Below, one piece after another: positions 1 to 8,753 of a DNA stretch of 20,107 nt; within the stretch, counting starts at the first letter, position 1; each line of letters starts with the position of its first letter. The position numbers and the translations under genes were made by a program. The DNA lies in contig JAABSK010000028.1 in NCBI GenBank assembly GCA_011390435.1, forward strand, positions 1-20,107. The letters are read 5' to 3'. The notes under the pieces were generated by a model. It searched no databases. It saw only the letters and a list, made by a program, of their open reading frames with translations, and had not been told where the DNA came from. Source of the DNA: Desulfobacteraceae bacterium (lineage in GTDB: Bacteria; Desulfobacterota; Desulfobacteria; Desulfobacterales; Desulfobacteraceae).

Positions 1-222
1 ATCAAATTTGTCATTGCCTCCCGCCAGGATTACGAATTTGCAGCGGATATGATTAAAACCCAGCTGACCGGCATCCTGCCCGGGAAAATTCATCTGTCTC
101 CGGTGTGGGAGGCCATTGAACCGCGTACCATTGCAGAATGGATCATCGCAGATAACCTTCCGGCGCGCCTGTCTCTACAGCAGCATAAAATCATCTGGCC
201 GCCGGGCCAGAGAGGAGTTTAA
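1..222 (+). CDS. queE: 7-carboxy-7-deazaguanine synthase, C-terminal fragment (5' end outside window)
   Basis: An open frame runs from base 1 to a TAA at 220-222 and gives the last 73 residues of a protein. The end reads LSLQQHKIIWPPGQRGV. The 'QxHKxIWP' ending is typical of QueE-type radical SAM enzymes, which convert 6-carboxytetrahydropterin to 7-carboxy-7-deazaguanine in preQ0/queuosine synthesis. The radical SAM cysteine motif lies upstream of the window, so the call rests on the C-terminal signature and on the neighbour: queC, the next enzyme of the pathway, starts 9 nt after this stop. The two are almost certainly co-transcribed. Confidence 0.8.
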   Translation: MKFVIASRQDYEFAADMIKTQLTGILPGKIHLSPVWEAIEPRTIAEWIIADNLPARLSLQQHKIIWPPGQRGV

Positions 223-231
223 CGTCTGACC

Positions 232-921
232 ATGAAAAAAGCAGTTGTTTTATCCAGTGGCGGTATTGATTCCACTACAGCAATGGCCCTTGCCAGATCC
301 CAAGGCTTTACTGTCTACAGTCTGAGTTTCCGGTATGGCCAGCGCCACAGTGTTGAGCTGGAAGCTGCTAAAAACGTGGCCGCAGCCCTGGGAGCGGCAG
401 CCCATAAAATCATTGATATTGACCTGCGCCAGTTTGGACACTCTGCCCTGACCGATGATATCCAGGTTCCTAAACACGATACCGTAGAAGCGATCAATAC
501 CGGGCAGATCCCCATCACTTATGTCCCGGCCCGGAACACCATCTTTCTCTCTTATGCCCTGGCATGGGCTGAGGTACTGGGCGCCGATGCCATTTATATC
601 GGGGTCACTGCAGTGGATTATTCCGGCTACCCTGACTGCAGGCCTGAATTTATTGCAGCTTTTGAAAAAATGGCCAACCTGGCAACACGGATCGGGGTCA
701 CCGGCCAGACCCGCCTCACCATCCAGACCCCGCTGATCAACCTGTCAAAGGGACAGATTATCCAGACCGGAACCCGCCTGGGCGTCGATTATGCCCTGAC
801 CATCTCCTGCTATGACCCGGATGCCCTTGCACGGTCCTGTGGAAAATGTGACAGCTGCCTGCACCGGATCAAGGGATTTAAAGAAGCAGGCCTGCCAGAC
901 CCCACGGCATATTCCCCTTAA
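232..921 (+). CDS. queC: 7-cyano-7-deazaguanine (preQ0) synthase
   Basis: This 229-residue protein has the family's usual length. QueC uses ATP and ammonia to convert 7-carboxy-7-deazaguanine to preQ0, the precursor of queuosine in tRNA. The N-terminus carries the PP-loop ATP-pyrophosphatase motif SGGIDS at residues 9-14. Residues 131-140 hold the [10 protein letters not shown] signature. Four cysteines near the C-terminus, C193, C203, C206 and C209 (CGKCDSC), form the structural zinc site. The ATG at 232 gives the standard [11 protein letters not shown] start. An AGAGGAG at 211-217 lies inside the end of queE, about 14 nt upstream, which is slightly long for a ribosome site and fits translational coupling to queE. 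All key residues are present. Confidence 0.97.
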   Translation: MKKAVVLSSGGIDSTTAMALARSQGFTVYSLSFRYGQRHSVELEAAKNVAAALGAAAHKIIDIDLRQFGHSALTDDIQVPKHDTVEAINTGQIPITYVPARNTIFLSYALAWAEVLGADAIYIGVTAVDYSGYPDCRPEFIAAFEKMANLATRIGVTGQTRLTIQTPLINLSKGQIIQTGTRLGVDYALTISCYDPDALARSCGKCDSCLHRIKGFKEAGLPDPTAYSP

Positions 922-963
922 ATCAGCAGGATGCACTGCAGCAATTTTTTCTTTTGCCGGGTC

Positions 964-991
964 TTGACACCTGATGGAATCCGATTATTAT
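964..991 (+). promoter_or_regulatory. Sigma70-type promoter for the YkgJ-family gene
   Basis: TTGACA at 964-969 (perfect -35) and TATTAT at 986-991 (five of six to the -10 consensus) are separated by 16 bases. Transcription would start near 998, about 45 nt before the GTG start at 1044. The site lies in the gap after queC, so the downstream gene probably has its own transcript besides any read-through. Confidence 0.6.
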
Positions 992-1003
992 CAGCAATAA
1001 TGG

Positions 1004-1022
1004 CAGGGGAGTCCTTCCCCTG
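1004..1022 (+). other. Perfect hairpin in the 5' leader of the YkgJ-family gene
   Basis: CAGGGGA (1004-1010) and TCCCCTG (1016-1022) are exact inverse complements around a 5-nt loop. A five-T run follows at 1028-1032, just before the ribosome site AGGAG (1034-1038). It lies between the predicted transcription start and the start codon. It could be a leader structure, a weak attenuator or an operator. The T-run is displaced by 5 nt, so it is a poor intrinsic terminator. Confidence 0.4.
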
Positions 1023-1043
1023 TAACCTTTTTCAGGAGCTATT

Positions 1044-1523
1044 GTGACCCAGCCGTGTAAACGGTGTGCCCTTGCCGGCACCTCGTGCTGCAAAAACCAC
1101 CAGATCGTTCTGACCACCGGCGACTTTGAACGCATCGCCAGATTCACTGGAAACCAGGATTTTTCCGTGACAGGACCTTTAATTGTCGAAGAGATCCAGA
1201 CAGACTATGACCCACAGTGGCTGCCGCTGATCATGGAATCCGGAAACCATGTAAAATTTCTCAGGCGAACCCCGGAGAAAACCTGCATCCTGCTGACAGA
1301 AAACGGATGCCAGCTTCCTTTTGACCATCGTCCGCTCATGTGCCGGCTGTACCCGTATACCTACACGGAAGATGATATCCTGGGGATTGATACTGCCTGC
1401 CCCATCTCAAAGGAAAACGAATGGACGAAAATCCTTGAGCAGCTGGAGATGCCTTCTCAGAAAGCCAGAGAATGGCGGGCCATGCTCTATTCTGAAATCA
1501 GGATGCCGCAGGCTTTAATTTAA
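1044..1523 (+). CDS. YkgJ-family cysteine-cluster protein (putative zinc/iron-binding)
   Basis: This is a 159-residue cytosolic protein. It starts with GTG at 1044, chosen because AGGAG at 1034-1038 lies 5 nt upstream and the first cysteine motif follows at once. The cysteines are C5-x2-C8-x6-C15-C16 at the N-terminus, then C81, C89, C100 (in RPLMCRLYPY) and C119 (TACP). This is the CxxC...CC / FDxRPxxCRxYP layout of the YkgJ (UPF0153) family, thought to hold a metal or Fe-S cluster but with no established reaction. There is no signal peptide or membrane segment. The TAA overlaps the stop of the convergent FAD-protein gene by 3 nt. The molecular role is unknown, and its position next to queuosine genes may be incidental. 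Confidence 0.88.
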   Translation: MTQPCKRCALAGTSCCKNHQIVLTTGDFERIARFTGNQDFSVTGPLIVEEIQTDYDPQWLPLIMESGNHVKFLRRTPEKTCILLTENGCQLPFDHRPLMCRLYPYTYTEDDILGIDTACPISKENEWTKILEQLEMPSQKAREWRAMLYSEIRMPQALI

Positions 1524-3073
1524 TTGATATAACCGGCCACAGCATCGGCAGAGGCTTCGCCGTCCAGGGCAGAGGAGACGATTCCACCGGCAAATCCTGC
1601 ACCCTCTCCTGCGGGAAACAATCCCAAAATCTGCGGGTGCATCCGGGTCTTCAGGTCCCGGAGGATACGGACAGGGGAACTGGTGCGGCTTTCAACCGCA
1701 AGCACCAGTGCCTCGTGTGTGATGAACCCTTTCATTTTACGGTCAAACCGGGAAAACCCCTGTTTCAACGCCGCTGTAATGGCCGGTCCCATCAATCGGG
1801 CCAGGGGAAAAGAGACGGCTCCTGGAATATAAGAGGTCTTTGGCAGGGCAGTGGAAATCCGGTCGTTTAAGAAATCTGTCAGGCGCTGGGCCGGTGCTGC
1901 CAGGGTACGGCCGCCGGCATCAAAGGCTGCTTTTTCCATCTGCTGCTGAAACATCAGGCCTTTAAAATGCGCATGGTGCGCATACGCTTCAACACAGGCA
2001 TCATCCACCGACGCAACAATACCGGCATTGGCAAACGGCAGATTGCGCTGTGAATTGGACATGCCGTTGAGTACCAGTTCTTCTGGAGCTGTTGCTGCCG
2101 GAACCAGCATTCCGCCGGGGCACATGCAAAAAGAATACACTCCGGTTTTTTCCACCTGACAGGCCAGAGAATATGTGGCTGCCGGCAAAAGGTCATTCTG
2201 CGCATGTTTTCCATACTGGATGGTGTTGATCAATTCCTGGGGGTGCTCGACCCGGACACCCATGGCAAATGGTTTAAACGCCAATGCAATGCCGCAGCGG
2301 TCCAGCATATGGTAAATATCCCTGGCAGAATGGCCTGTGGCCAGAACAACGGCATCTGCGGTGAATGATTCAGATGCCGTTGTCACGCCATTGATCCTGC
2401 CGTTCTTCAGGATCAGCCCCGCGACCCTGGCATTGAAATGAATCTGACCGTTGCACGCTAAAATGGTCTGGCGGATGGCTTCAATGATTTTGGGCAGCCG
2501 GTTGGACCCGATATGGGGGTGAGCATCCACAAGAATCTCTTTTGAAGCCCCGTGCTGAACCAGTACACTGAGCATTTTTTTGACATTTCCCCGCTTGGTC
2601 GACCGCGTGTACAGTTTCCCGTCGCTGTAAGTTCCGGCACCGCCTTCACCAAAGCAATAATTGGAATCCTGGTTACAGATCCCCTGCCGATTGAGTGTTT
2701 TCAAGTCAAAGCGCCGGTTGCGCACATCTTTTCCCCGTTCAAGGATGATGGGCTGAATGCCGTGTTCAATCAGGCGCAATGCTGCAAAAAGACCTGCTGG
2801 ACCGCTGCCCGCAATAATCACTTTTTTTGCCGGAGAAACCGGATGGTAACAGACGGGTATCTGTAAATCCTCCAGAACATCTGCACCAGAGGATACCGCC
2901 ACCTGAATCTGAAACAGGGGTTGTGATCCTCTGGCATCCAGCGATCGCCTGAGGACCCGGATATCACCAATGGCCTGTTCTGATATCTTCAAGGCTGCGG
3001 CTGCTGCCTGCTTGATGGCTTCAGTATCAGATGCAGCGTCAAACGGGATTCTCAGGGAAACTGTCTGAATCAT
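1520..3073 (-). CDS. FAD-dependent dehydrogenase of the COG2509 type
   Basis: This is a 517-residue soluble flavoprotein. An N-terminal region of about 85 residues precedes a Rossmann FAD-binding motif, GSGPAG (about 89-94), with the acidic ILERG strand end 20 residues later. A long FGEGGAGTYSDGKL block (about 141-154) and an AGEGAGFAGGI block near the C-terminus are hallmarks of this uncharacterised FAD-dehydrogenase family. The substrate is unknown. The ATG at 3073 sits 2 nt past the stop of the upstream Fe-S protein gene. A TTG at 3079 would overlap that stop and add two residues. The tight junction suggests co-translation with the GlcF-like protein and perhaps shared redox work, which is inference. 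The 3' end overlaps the convergent YkgJ gene by 4 bp. Confidence 0.88.
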   Translation of the reverse strand: MIQTVSLRIPFDAASDTEAIKQAAAAALKISEQAIGDIRVLRRSLDARGSQPLFQIQVAVSSGADVLEDLQIPVCYHPVSPAKKVIIAGSGPAGLFAALRLIEHGIQPIILERGKDVRNRRFDLKTLNRQGICNQDSNYCFGEGGAGTYSDGKLYTRSTKRGNVKKMLSVLVQHGASKEILVDAHPHIGSNRLPKIIEAIRQTILACNGQIHFNARVAGLILKNGRINGVTTASESFTADAVVLATGHSARDIYHMLDRCGIALAFKPFAMGVRVEHPQELINTIQYGKHAQNDLLPAATYSLACQVEKTGVYSFCMCPGGMLVPAATAPEELVLNGMSNSQRNLPFANAGIVASVDDACVEAYAHHAHFKGLMFQQQMEKAAFDAGGRTLAAPAQRLTDFLNDRISTALPKTSYIPGAVSFPLARLMGPAITAALKQGFSRFDRKMKGFITHEALVLAVESRTSSPVRILRDLKTRMHPQILGLFPAGEGAGFAGGIVSSALDGEASADAVAGYIN

Positions 3074-3075
3074 AT

Positions 3076-4392
3076 TCAAGACTTTTCAGCTGACTGGCTG
3101 TCAAGGTATCTGGCATAAAGCTCAACCGGGTGCCGGACTTCAATCTGCTGCCCCTGGCCGGCCAGCAGGTCAGTCAGCTGCATCATGCAGGCGGGACAGG
3201 ATGTGGACACAATCGGGCAGCCGGTCTGAATAATATGATCTGCTTTCTGCCTGCCAATGGCCAGTGACACATCATAATTGGCCAGATTGAAACTGCCGCC
3301 CATACCGCAGCAGCTGTCGCTCTGAACCATTTCTCTGACAGCATATCCGGCTGATGCAATCACTTTCCGGGGTTCACGAAAAACCCCCAGGGATTTTTTA
3401 AGATGACAGGGATCATGATAGGTCACACACGGCGCGTCTTTGACAGGCTGATCCACAGCTGCGCCAGGATCAAGAACAGTGGCCATGAGCCATGAAATAT
3501 CCACGGTTTTCCTGCAAACCGCCTTGAGACTGTCGGCAAGGGCCGGGTCTACCGGAAGAGCCAGAGATGGCCATAACCGGCTGATGGTGGCTGTGCAGGT
3601 GGCGCAGGCAGTGACAATATAATCCACCGGAACCTGGGAAAACAGTTCCACATTGCGGTACACCAGGGACTCAAAGGTTTTCATATCGCCGGCAGCTGCT
3701 GCTGGAATCCCGCAACAGCCTTGATCCTGAGGGATCACGATCCGTGTTTTAAAATGTTTGAGAATGGTCACCACATTGTGGGCAATCCCGGGAAAGGCCT
3801 TGTCAATGAGACAGCCCACAAAAAAACCAATGGTCAGCCCTTTTTCGTCGACACGGCAGTCCACCGATTCCATCCCGGAATGAAACGGTTTGGCGGTTAA
3901 CAAAACGAGATTCCGGTGCCGCAGCAGCGGGGAAGCGATTCTGGCACAGGAGGTTGCCTGTACATTGTCCTGTTTTTTAAAAAACAGCCGCTGAAACGGC
4001 TCGACCATGGCGGTGAACCGGTTAAAGGTCTCAGGATGGGCAAGAATTTTTTCAAGCAGCAGTTTTTTGGCAAACGGTAATCTCAGATACCGGGCAATGA
4101 TATGCCTGGCCCTGAGAAATATTTGAAGGATATCAACATTACTGGGGCAGGAATGGGCGCATGATCCGCACAAAAGGCACCGGGAAAGCCGCTGATTCAC
4201 CCCCTGGGCATCAACAAACATCTCCTGGATCAATCCGTCGATCAAGGCGATCTTTCCCCTGGCCACATCCGCTTCCTTCCGGGTCTGTTTGAACAGCGGA
4301 CACACTGCCTGGCACATCCCGCACCGGGTGCAGGCATCCAGTTGCGTTTCCAGTGCCCGTATGTCACGGGCAAGCCGCTGCATCTTACCCAT
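3076..4392 (-). CDS. GlcF/LutA/HdrD-like (Fe-S)-binding oxidoreductase subunit with two CCG domains
   Basis: About 438 residues. Two ferredoxin-type 4Fe-4S motifs come first: CTRCGMCQAVCP (about 21-32) and CLLCGSCAHSCP (about 72-83). Two cysteine-rich CCG domains follow, the first with GCLID...QGCCGIP and CATC, the second with YHDPCHLKKS, SCCGMGG and SCPACMMQL. This is the layout of glycolate oxidase subunit GlcF, LutA and heterodisulfide reductase HdrD, which pass electrons from a flavin partner to quinone or thiols. No GlcD-like flavin subunit is present; the FAD protein directly downstream is of another family. The ATG at 4392 overlaps the serB stop by 8 nt. An in-frame ATG at 4440 would overlap serB far more and lacks a ribosome site. 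The physiological substrate cannot be read from the sequence. Confidence 0.87.
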   Translation of the reverse strand: MGKMQRLARDIRALETQLDACTRCGMCQAVCPLFKQTRKEADVARGKIALIDGLIQEMFVDAQGVNQRLSRCLLCGSCAHSCPSNVDILQIFLRARHIIARYLRLPFAKKLLLEKILAHPETFNRFTAMVEPFQRLFFKKQDNVQATSCARIASPLLRHRNLVLLTAKPFHSGMESVDCRVDEKGLTIGFFVGCLIDKAFPGIAHNVVTILKHFKTRIVIPQDQGCCGIPAAAAGDMKTFESLVYRNVELFSQVPVDYIVTACATCTATISRLWPSLALPVDPALADSLKAVCRKTVDISWLMATVLDPGAAVDQPVKDAPCVTYHDPCHLKKSLGVFREPRKVIASAGYAVREMVQSDSCCGMGGSFNLANYDVSLAIGRQKADHIIQTGCPIVSTSCPACMMQLTDLLAGQGQQIEVRHPVELYARYLDSQSAEKS

Positions 4393-5635
4393 ATGAATAC
4401 TCAGTGGTCTGCCGGACTTCCTGCTTGATCTCGCGTTCATGGATGCCGATCAGATACAGCAATCCGTCCAGCCCAACGCTTGAAATGGCATTGGATGCTT
4501 TCTGCCGCACCACCGGCTTGGCATTGAAGGCAACCCCCAGACCGGCGATACTGATCATGGGAAGATCATTTGCCCCGTCACCCACGGCAATGGTCTGCTC
4601 AAGGGAAATATTTTCTCTCTGGGCAATCTGGCGCAGCAGGACAGCTTTTTTCTCACCATCCACAATTTCTCCTGTGACATTGCCGGTAACGATACCATCC
4701 TGAATATCCAGCTGATTGGCATACACATAATCAAAATCCAGCCGGTCTTTGAGATATTCCCCCACAAACGTGAAGCCCCCGGACAAAATCCCCAGTTTAT
4801 ACCCCAGCCCTTTCAGGGTTTTGGCCACCAGATCCGCCCCGTCTGTCAGGGGCAGTTCCCGGGATATTTTTGTCAGCTGCTCCTGACGAATCCCTTTTAA
4901 CAGCGCCACCCGTCTTCGGAAACTTTCCTTGAAATCCATTTCCCCCCGCATGGCAGATTCAGTAATTCTGGCAACCTCTTCTCCCACACCAGCCAGCTTG
5001 GCCAGTTCATCAATCACTTCAGCCTGGATCAGGGTTGAATCCATGTCAAACACCACCAGCTTCCGGTTTTTGCGGTAGATGTTGTCCACGTGAAATGAAA
5101 TATCAATACCGGCTCTCTGGGAAATTTCCATAAACCGTTTTCGCATGCCTGCCAAATCCAGGGGTTTTCCACTGACCGACATCTGAACGCAGGCGCGGGG
5201 GTTGGGCTGGGGATTTTTGATTGAAATCCGGCCGGTAAGACGGGTGATGTTATCGATATTCAGATGATTTTCCGCAATAATGGAAGCCACAGCAGAAATC
5301 TGCTGGGCGCTGACAGTTCTGCCCAGCAGCGTGATGATCCGCCGTTCTTTTCCCTGGGCATGAACCCATGTTTCATAATTGCCTGCATCCACCGGCTTGA
5401 TGTCTACACGAAGTTCCATATTGTGGCCTTCAAACAGCATATCCTTGTATATGGCTGAAAAATCTTTTGAATCCGGAATTTCCGCCAGGATTCCCAGGGA
5501 AATATGCTCATGGATCACTGCCTGACCGATATCCAGGATATTCACGTTATATTCTGCCAGGATGCCGGTGAATTTGGCATCCAGTCCTTTCCGGTCCCGT
5601 CCGGTGATGTTGATCAATACCACGTCACTCATCAT
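4385..5635 (-). CDS. serB: Phosphoserine phosphatase with tandem N-terminal ACT domains
   Basis: About 416 residues. It removes phosphate from O-phosphoserine in the last step of serine synthesis. Two ACT-type regulatory domains fill roughly residues 5-180, a layout known in some SerB proteins and thought to sense serine or another amino acid. A HAD phosphatase domain follows with VFDMDSTL (nucleophile about D197, acid about D199), the SGGFTF motif and VGDGANDLPMI (Mg-binding). All catalytic motifs are intact. I chose the ATG at 5635 because AAGGG lies 5 nt upstream; GTG at 5641 and ATG at 5632 are alternatives. It follows the MFS gene by about 27 nt and overlaps the start of the GlcF-like gene. 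Confidence 0.93.
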   Translation of the reverse strand: MMSDVVLINITGRDRKGLDAKFTGILAEYNVNILDIGQAVIHEHISLGILAEIPDSKDFSAIYKDMLFEGHNMELRVDIKPVDAGNYETWVHAQGKERRIITLLGRTVSAQQISAVASIIAENHLNIDNITRLTGRISIKNPQPNPRACVQMSVSGKPLDLAGMRKRFMEISQRAGIDISFHVDNIYRKNRKLVVFDMDSTLIQAEVIDELAKLAGVGEEVARITESAMRGEMDFKESFRRRVALLKGIRQEQLTKISRELPLTDGADLVAKTLKGLGYKLGILSGGFTFVGEYLKDRLDFDYVYANQLDIQDGIVTGNVTGEIVDGEKKAVLLRQIAQRENISLEQTIAVGDGANDLPMISIAGLGVAFNAKPVVRQKASNAISSVGLDGLLYLIGIHEREIKQEVRQTTEYSYG

Positions 5636-5662
5636 ACACACCCTTCAATTTCTTTTAACATG

Positions 5663-6859
5663 TTACGCCCTTATATCTTTGCGACCAGACGGTTGCAAGT
5701 ATTTTAAAATCAAAACACTGGAAACCAGATAAAATGTGCCGAACAAAAAAAACACCAGGGTATAATTTCCATGGGTGATATCCAGAATCAGGCCGGACAG
5801 CCATGGGCCCAAAAGCCCTGCAACAAACCCGTAAGCAGTAAACACAAGCCCGAAGACTCTGCCGAAGTTTTCCAGCCCGAACACATCTGTCACCAGCGGA
5901 GCGGAAACCGTGAACAGTGCACCAAACGACAGGCCGATAAAGCAGGCCAGAAAAGTAAGCCAGAACAGGCTGGTAAACCAGGGCAGAAGAAAATAAGCAC
6001 CGGCCGCCATCAGAAAAATAACCTGAAGCACCCTGGGCCGGGGAAAAAGATCAGCCATACGGCCACTGATCATCCGGCCAAGGCCGTTGAGCATGTTAAA
6101 ACCGGTCAACAGACACACCGAGCGGGTGATATCGTATCCCAGGTGTTCTCCAAAAGAAGCTGCCAGTACAATAAAAGAGACTCCGGCAGCTCCAGCCAGT
6201 GCCCAGATCCACCACAAAACCCAGAAGGCCCTTATGGATAAGATGGTTTTCACCGGCAAAGGGGCCGCAGGAATGTCTCCCGGATGCCAGGCATCCTTTG
6301 TCTGGCGGATCAGCAGGGCACCACAGGTTCCCAGTACCAGTGCAGGCACGCCGCCGGCAAACGCGCTGGCAGCATATCCAAATGAGACATACACCCAGGT
6401 GAAAACCGGAGACATGACAGCAGCAGCCCCGCCAAAGGTCAGATTCAATATGCCGGTAGCCAGACCTTTATGTTCCGGAAACAGCTGTTGAAAGAATTTC
6501 AGGCAGGGCATATACACAAACCCGCAAAAAAAACCTTCAGAAAAGGCCCAGGCGTATACATGGCCAATATTCCGGGCATCGGCCACCGCCAGCATGGACA
6601 CAGCACAGGCTGTGCTGCCGAAAAACACCAGAAACCGGGTGGGATACCGCTCGTGAAGGCGACCTGACAGATACATTGAGCACCCCGTCCCAGCCAGGAT
6701 AAAAAACATGACCCGCCCGACACTGGCCTTGTTCACCCCAAAAACTGCCTGCCACTCCGATGCCATGACACCGGGAAAACCAAAGACAAAAGCGCCAGGA
6801 AAAAAAATACACAGACAGCCCAGGATCAAGAGGATGCGTTTGTCGTCAAGGACCGGCAT
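5663..6859 (-). CDS. MFS transporter, oxalate/formate-antiporter-like (OFA) family
   Basis: A 398-residue integral inner-membrane protein with about 12 hydrophobic segments, split into two six-helix halves by a basic/polar loop near residues 185-205 (RQTKDAWHPGD). The first segment (residues 8-30) has the FFPGAFVFGF pattern. Loop motifs such as GRLHERYPTR between helices 2 and 3 and GRMISGRMADLFPRPR in the second half match the MFS motif-A positions and are typical of OFA-type carriers. The substrate is unknown; no oxalate-degradation genes lie nearby. The start overlaps the 3' end of cca by 34 nt, so translation is probably coupled. The upstream ribosome site is weak. Confidence 0.85.
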   Translation of the reverse strand: MPVLDDKRILLILGCLCIFFPGAFVFGFPGVMASEWQAVFGVNKASVGRVMFFILAGTGCSMYLSGRLHERYPTRFLVFFGSTACAVSMLAVADARNIGHVYAWAFSEGFFCGFVYMPCLKFFQQLFPEHKGLATGILNLTFGGAAAVMSPVFTWVYVSFGYAASAFAGGVPALVLGTCGALLIRQTKDAWHPGDIPAAPLPVKTILSIRAFWVLWWIWALAGAAGVSFIVLAASFGEHLGYDITRSVCLLTGFNMLNGLGRMISGRMADLFPRPRVLQVIFLMAAGAYFLLPWFTSLFWLTFLACFIGLSFGALFTVSAPLVTDVFGLENFGRVFGLVFTAYGFVAGLLGPWLSGLILDITHGNYTLVFFLFGTFYLVSSVLILKYLQPSGRKDIRA

Positions 6860-8160
6860 AGGCGCTCTAATTTTTCTGGCGTGTTAAAGGATGGGTCTTC
6901 CACAACCTTTTGGAAAATCTGTTTTTTAATCTTTCCCACTCTGGGACCTGGCTCAATTTTCAGAATCCGGGAGATATCCGTTCCGGTAATGTTCAGATCC
7001 CGCATCTGAAATCCTCTGGGGCCGTTGATCTCCGTCACTATTTTTTCCAGGCGGGCACGAATTTCAGCAAGGGTATATCGGGGTTTGGCCAGGTTGCCCT
7101 TCCGGTCGGCAATCCGCATGCGCAGAAAATCCCTGTAGTCCAGGTGATTGTCTTCCAGCATGACCAGGAGCCTGCGAACGGCTTTTGGAGTGGATTCAGG
7201 AGTTAACGGACGCATGTGGGACAGGATCAAGGCTTTGACATGGCTGATTTCCTTTACTGAAAACCGCAGGCGCTCGAGATCCTGAACAGCTTGATGCCAG
7301 TATGTTTCATGATTGGGAAATGTCAGGCGGCTGTTTTTGATCGTTGCTGCATCAAATTTTCCCGTGTCGTGTAGAAACCCTGCCAGTCGAAGCAGCGGCC
7401 GGGAAGACGGCAATGCATCTCCCACCAGCATGCAGTGCTTAAACACTGTTTCACCGTGGTGCGGGCCACCGTCCAGATGGTGGCACCGGTCCAGGCTGGG
7501 GAGCACAGACGCCAGAAGGCCGGTTTTTTGAAGGGCTGAAAAAAACACAGACGGTTTTTTGACAGCCATGGCCTTGAGCAGTTCCAGGCGGATGCGCTCT
7601 TTTGATGCCCCTGTCGCCAGAAGGCCGGAAAATTCAACTAGGGCCTCAGCAGTCTCCGGCGCGAACTGCCCGTTGATCAGGGCCAGAAACCTGCAGGCCC
7701 GGATCATCCGGACAGGATCTTCCATGATGCGATGTTCAGGGTTCAGGGTAAAGCGGATCATACCGTTTTCAAGGTCTGTTCTGCCGTCAAACGGATCTAT
7801 CAGTGTGCCGGTTCCCGGATCAAATGCCATGGCATTAATGGTAAAGTCCCGGCAGGCCAGATCCGAGGCTGGAAAATTCAGGGCCGGGTCCTGAGCAGGC
7901 CGTTGGGTTGCAACCTCAACCGCGTTGATCAGGCAGACGGGAAAGGACCTGCCGACACGCTTGACCTGCTGATCGGAAAAAATCTGATAGAGGTCTTCAA
8001 CGCTGGCATCCGTTAGCAGATCCACATCTTCAAACCGCTTTCTGAGCAGGGCATCCCGCACCGCACCCCCCACGACATACCCCTTGAACCGATGATGGTG
8101 CAGACGCTGCAGCAGGTGATGAACCGCAGGCGGAATCTCCAGATGCATCAGCTTGTCCAT
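6826..8160 (-). CDS. cca: CCA tRNA nucleotidyltransferase / poly(A) polymerase family protein with HD domain
   Basis: A 444-residue member of the class II nucleotidyltransferase family, which adds or repairs the CCA end of tRNA. Visible motifs are GGAVRD (31-36), the catalytic pair D45 and D47 in FEDVDLLTD, RDFTINAMA (104-112), and EDPVRMIRACRF (147-158), the region of nucleotide recognition. An HD-type motif with H264-D265 in FLHDTGK follows, as in CCA enzymes with a phosphohydrolase domain. A poly(A) polymerase role cannot be excluded from sequence alone, but the HD domain favours CCA activity. ATG at 8160 overlaps the ubiX stop by 13 nt; an in-frame ATG at 8148 is an alternative start. Confidence 0.9.
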   Translation of the reverse strand: MDKLMHLEIPPAVHHLLQRLHHHRFKGYVVGGAVRDALLRKRFEDVDLLTDASVEDLYQIFSDQQVKRVGRSFPVCLINAVEVATQRPAQDPALNFPASDLACRDFTINAMAFDPGTGTLIDPFDGRTDLENGMIRFTLNPEHRIMEDPVRMIRACRFLALINGQFAPETAEALVEFSGLLATGASKERIRLELLKAMAVKKPSVFFSALQKTGLLASVLPSLDRCHHLDGGPHHGETVFKHCMLVGDALPSSRPLLRLAGFLHDTGKFDAATIKNSRLTFPNHETYWHQAVQDLERLRFSVKEISHVKALILSHMRPLTPESTPKAVRRLLVMLEDNHLDYRDFLRMRIADRKGNLAKPRYTLAEIRARLEKIVTEINGPRGFQMRDLNITGTDISRILKIEPGPRVGKIKKQIFQKVVEDPSFNTPEKLERLCRSLTTNASS

Positions 8161-8753
8161 CTTGGTACCAGGTCATGGGTCACGCCAAGGTGATCCAGTA
8201 TTCTGGCCACCACTGTATCCACCAGATCGTCAATGGTTTTCGGGAAGGTGTAAAACGCGGGACAAGGCGGGAGAATCACAGCCCCTGCTCTGTGCGCCCG
8301 GGCCATGTTCTCAAGGTGAATCAGATTGAAAGGGGTCTCTCTGGGCACCAGAATCAGAGGGCGCCGCTCTTTCAAGCAGACATCTCCTGCCCGGGTAATC
8401 AGGTTGTCTGCCATTCCCGACGCGATGGCGGAAAGGGTTCTCATGGAACAGGGTGCCACAACCATGCCCCCATGGACAAAAGATCCAGATGCCGGACCTG
8501 CGGCAATGTCACGTTCAAAGAACAGATCCATCTGTGCCGTCTGTGTTCTGTCCATGCCAAAAAGGCCTGAAAAAAACGCTTTAAAATCCGTTTTGGGGTC
8601 ATATTTCATCTCGTGCGCCAGCACATGGATCCCAGCATTGGAAAGGATCACAGCCACACGGATGTTTGCCGCCAGAAGCGCACGGACCAGTCGCAAACCG
8701 TAAATGACACCGGACGCACCGCTGATGGCGACAATACAGGTATTTGATCTCAT
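8148..8753 (-). CDS. ubiX: UbiX-family flavin prenyltransferase (possible MqnM role)
   Basis: A 201-residue flavoprotein of the family that prenylates reduced FMN to make the cofactor of UbiD-type decarboxylases. The N-terminal flavin loop reads SGASG at 11-15. Further on are VVAPCSMRTLSAIASGMADNLI and the phosphate-binding RETP stretch, all standard for UbiX. ATG at 8753 overlaps the stop of the preceding prenyltransferase gene in an ATGA junction, so the two are translationally coupled. In bacteria making menaquinone by the futalosine route, a UbiA/UbiX/UbiD-like set (MqnP/MqnM/MqnL) does the last steps. That role is inferred here; no UbiD-like gene is in the window. Confidence 0.94.
   Translation of the reverse strand: MRSNTCIVAISGASGVIYGLRLVRALLAANIRVAVILSNAGIHVLAHEMKYDPKTDFKAFFSGLFGMDRTQTAQMDLFFERDIAAGPASGSFVHGGMVVAPCSMRTLSAIASGMADNLITRAGDVCLKERRPLILVPRETPFNLIHLENMARAHRAGAVILPPCPAFYTFPKTIDDLVDTVVARILDHLGVTHDLVPRWTS

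Noticed and set aside
922..950. Possible terminator after queC (GCAG/CTGC stem with a six-T run)
   Set aside because: The stem is only 4 bp with a 6-nt loop and does not abut the T-run, so it is too weak to call.
5771..6491. Plus-strand frames of 156 and 134 codons opposite the MFS transporter
   Set aside because: They are rich in Lys, Gln and Pro, a typical reverse image of a membrane-protein gene, and have no start signals.
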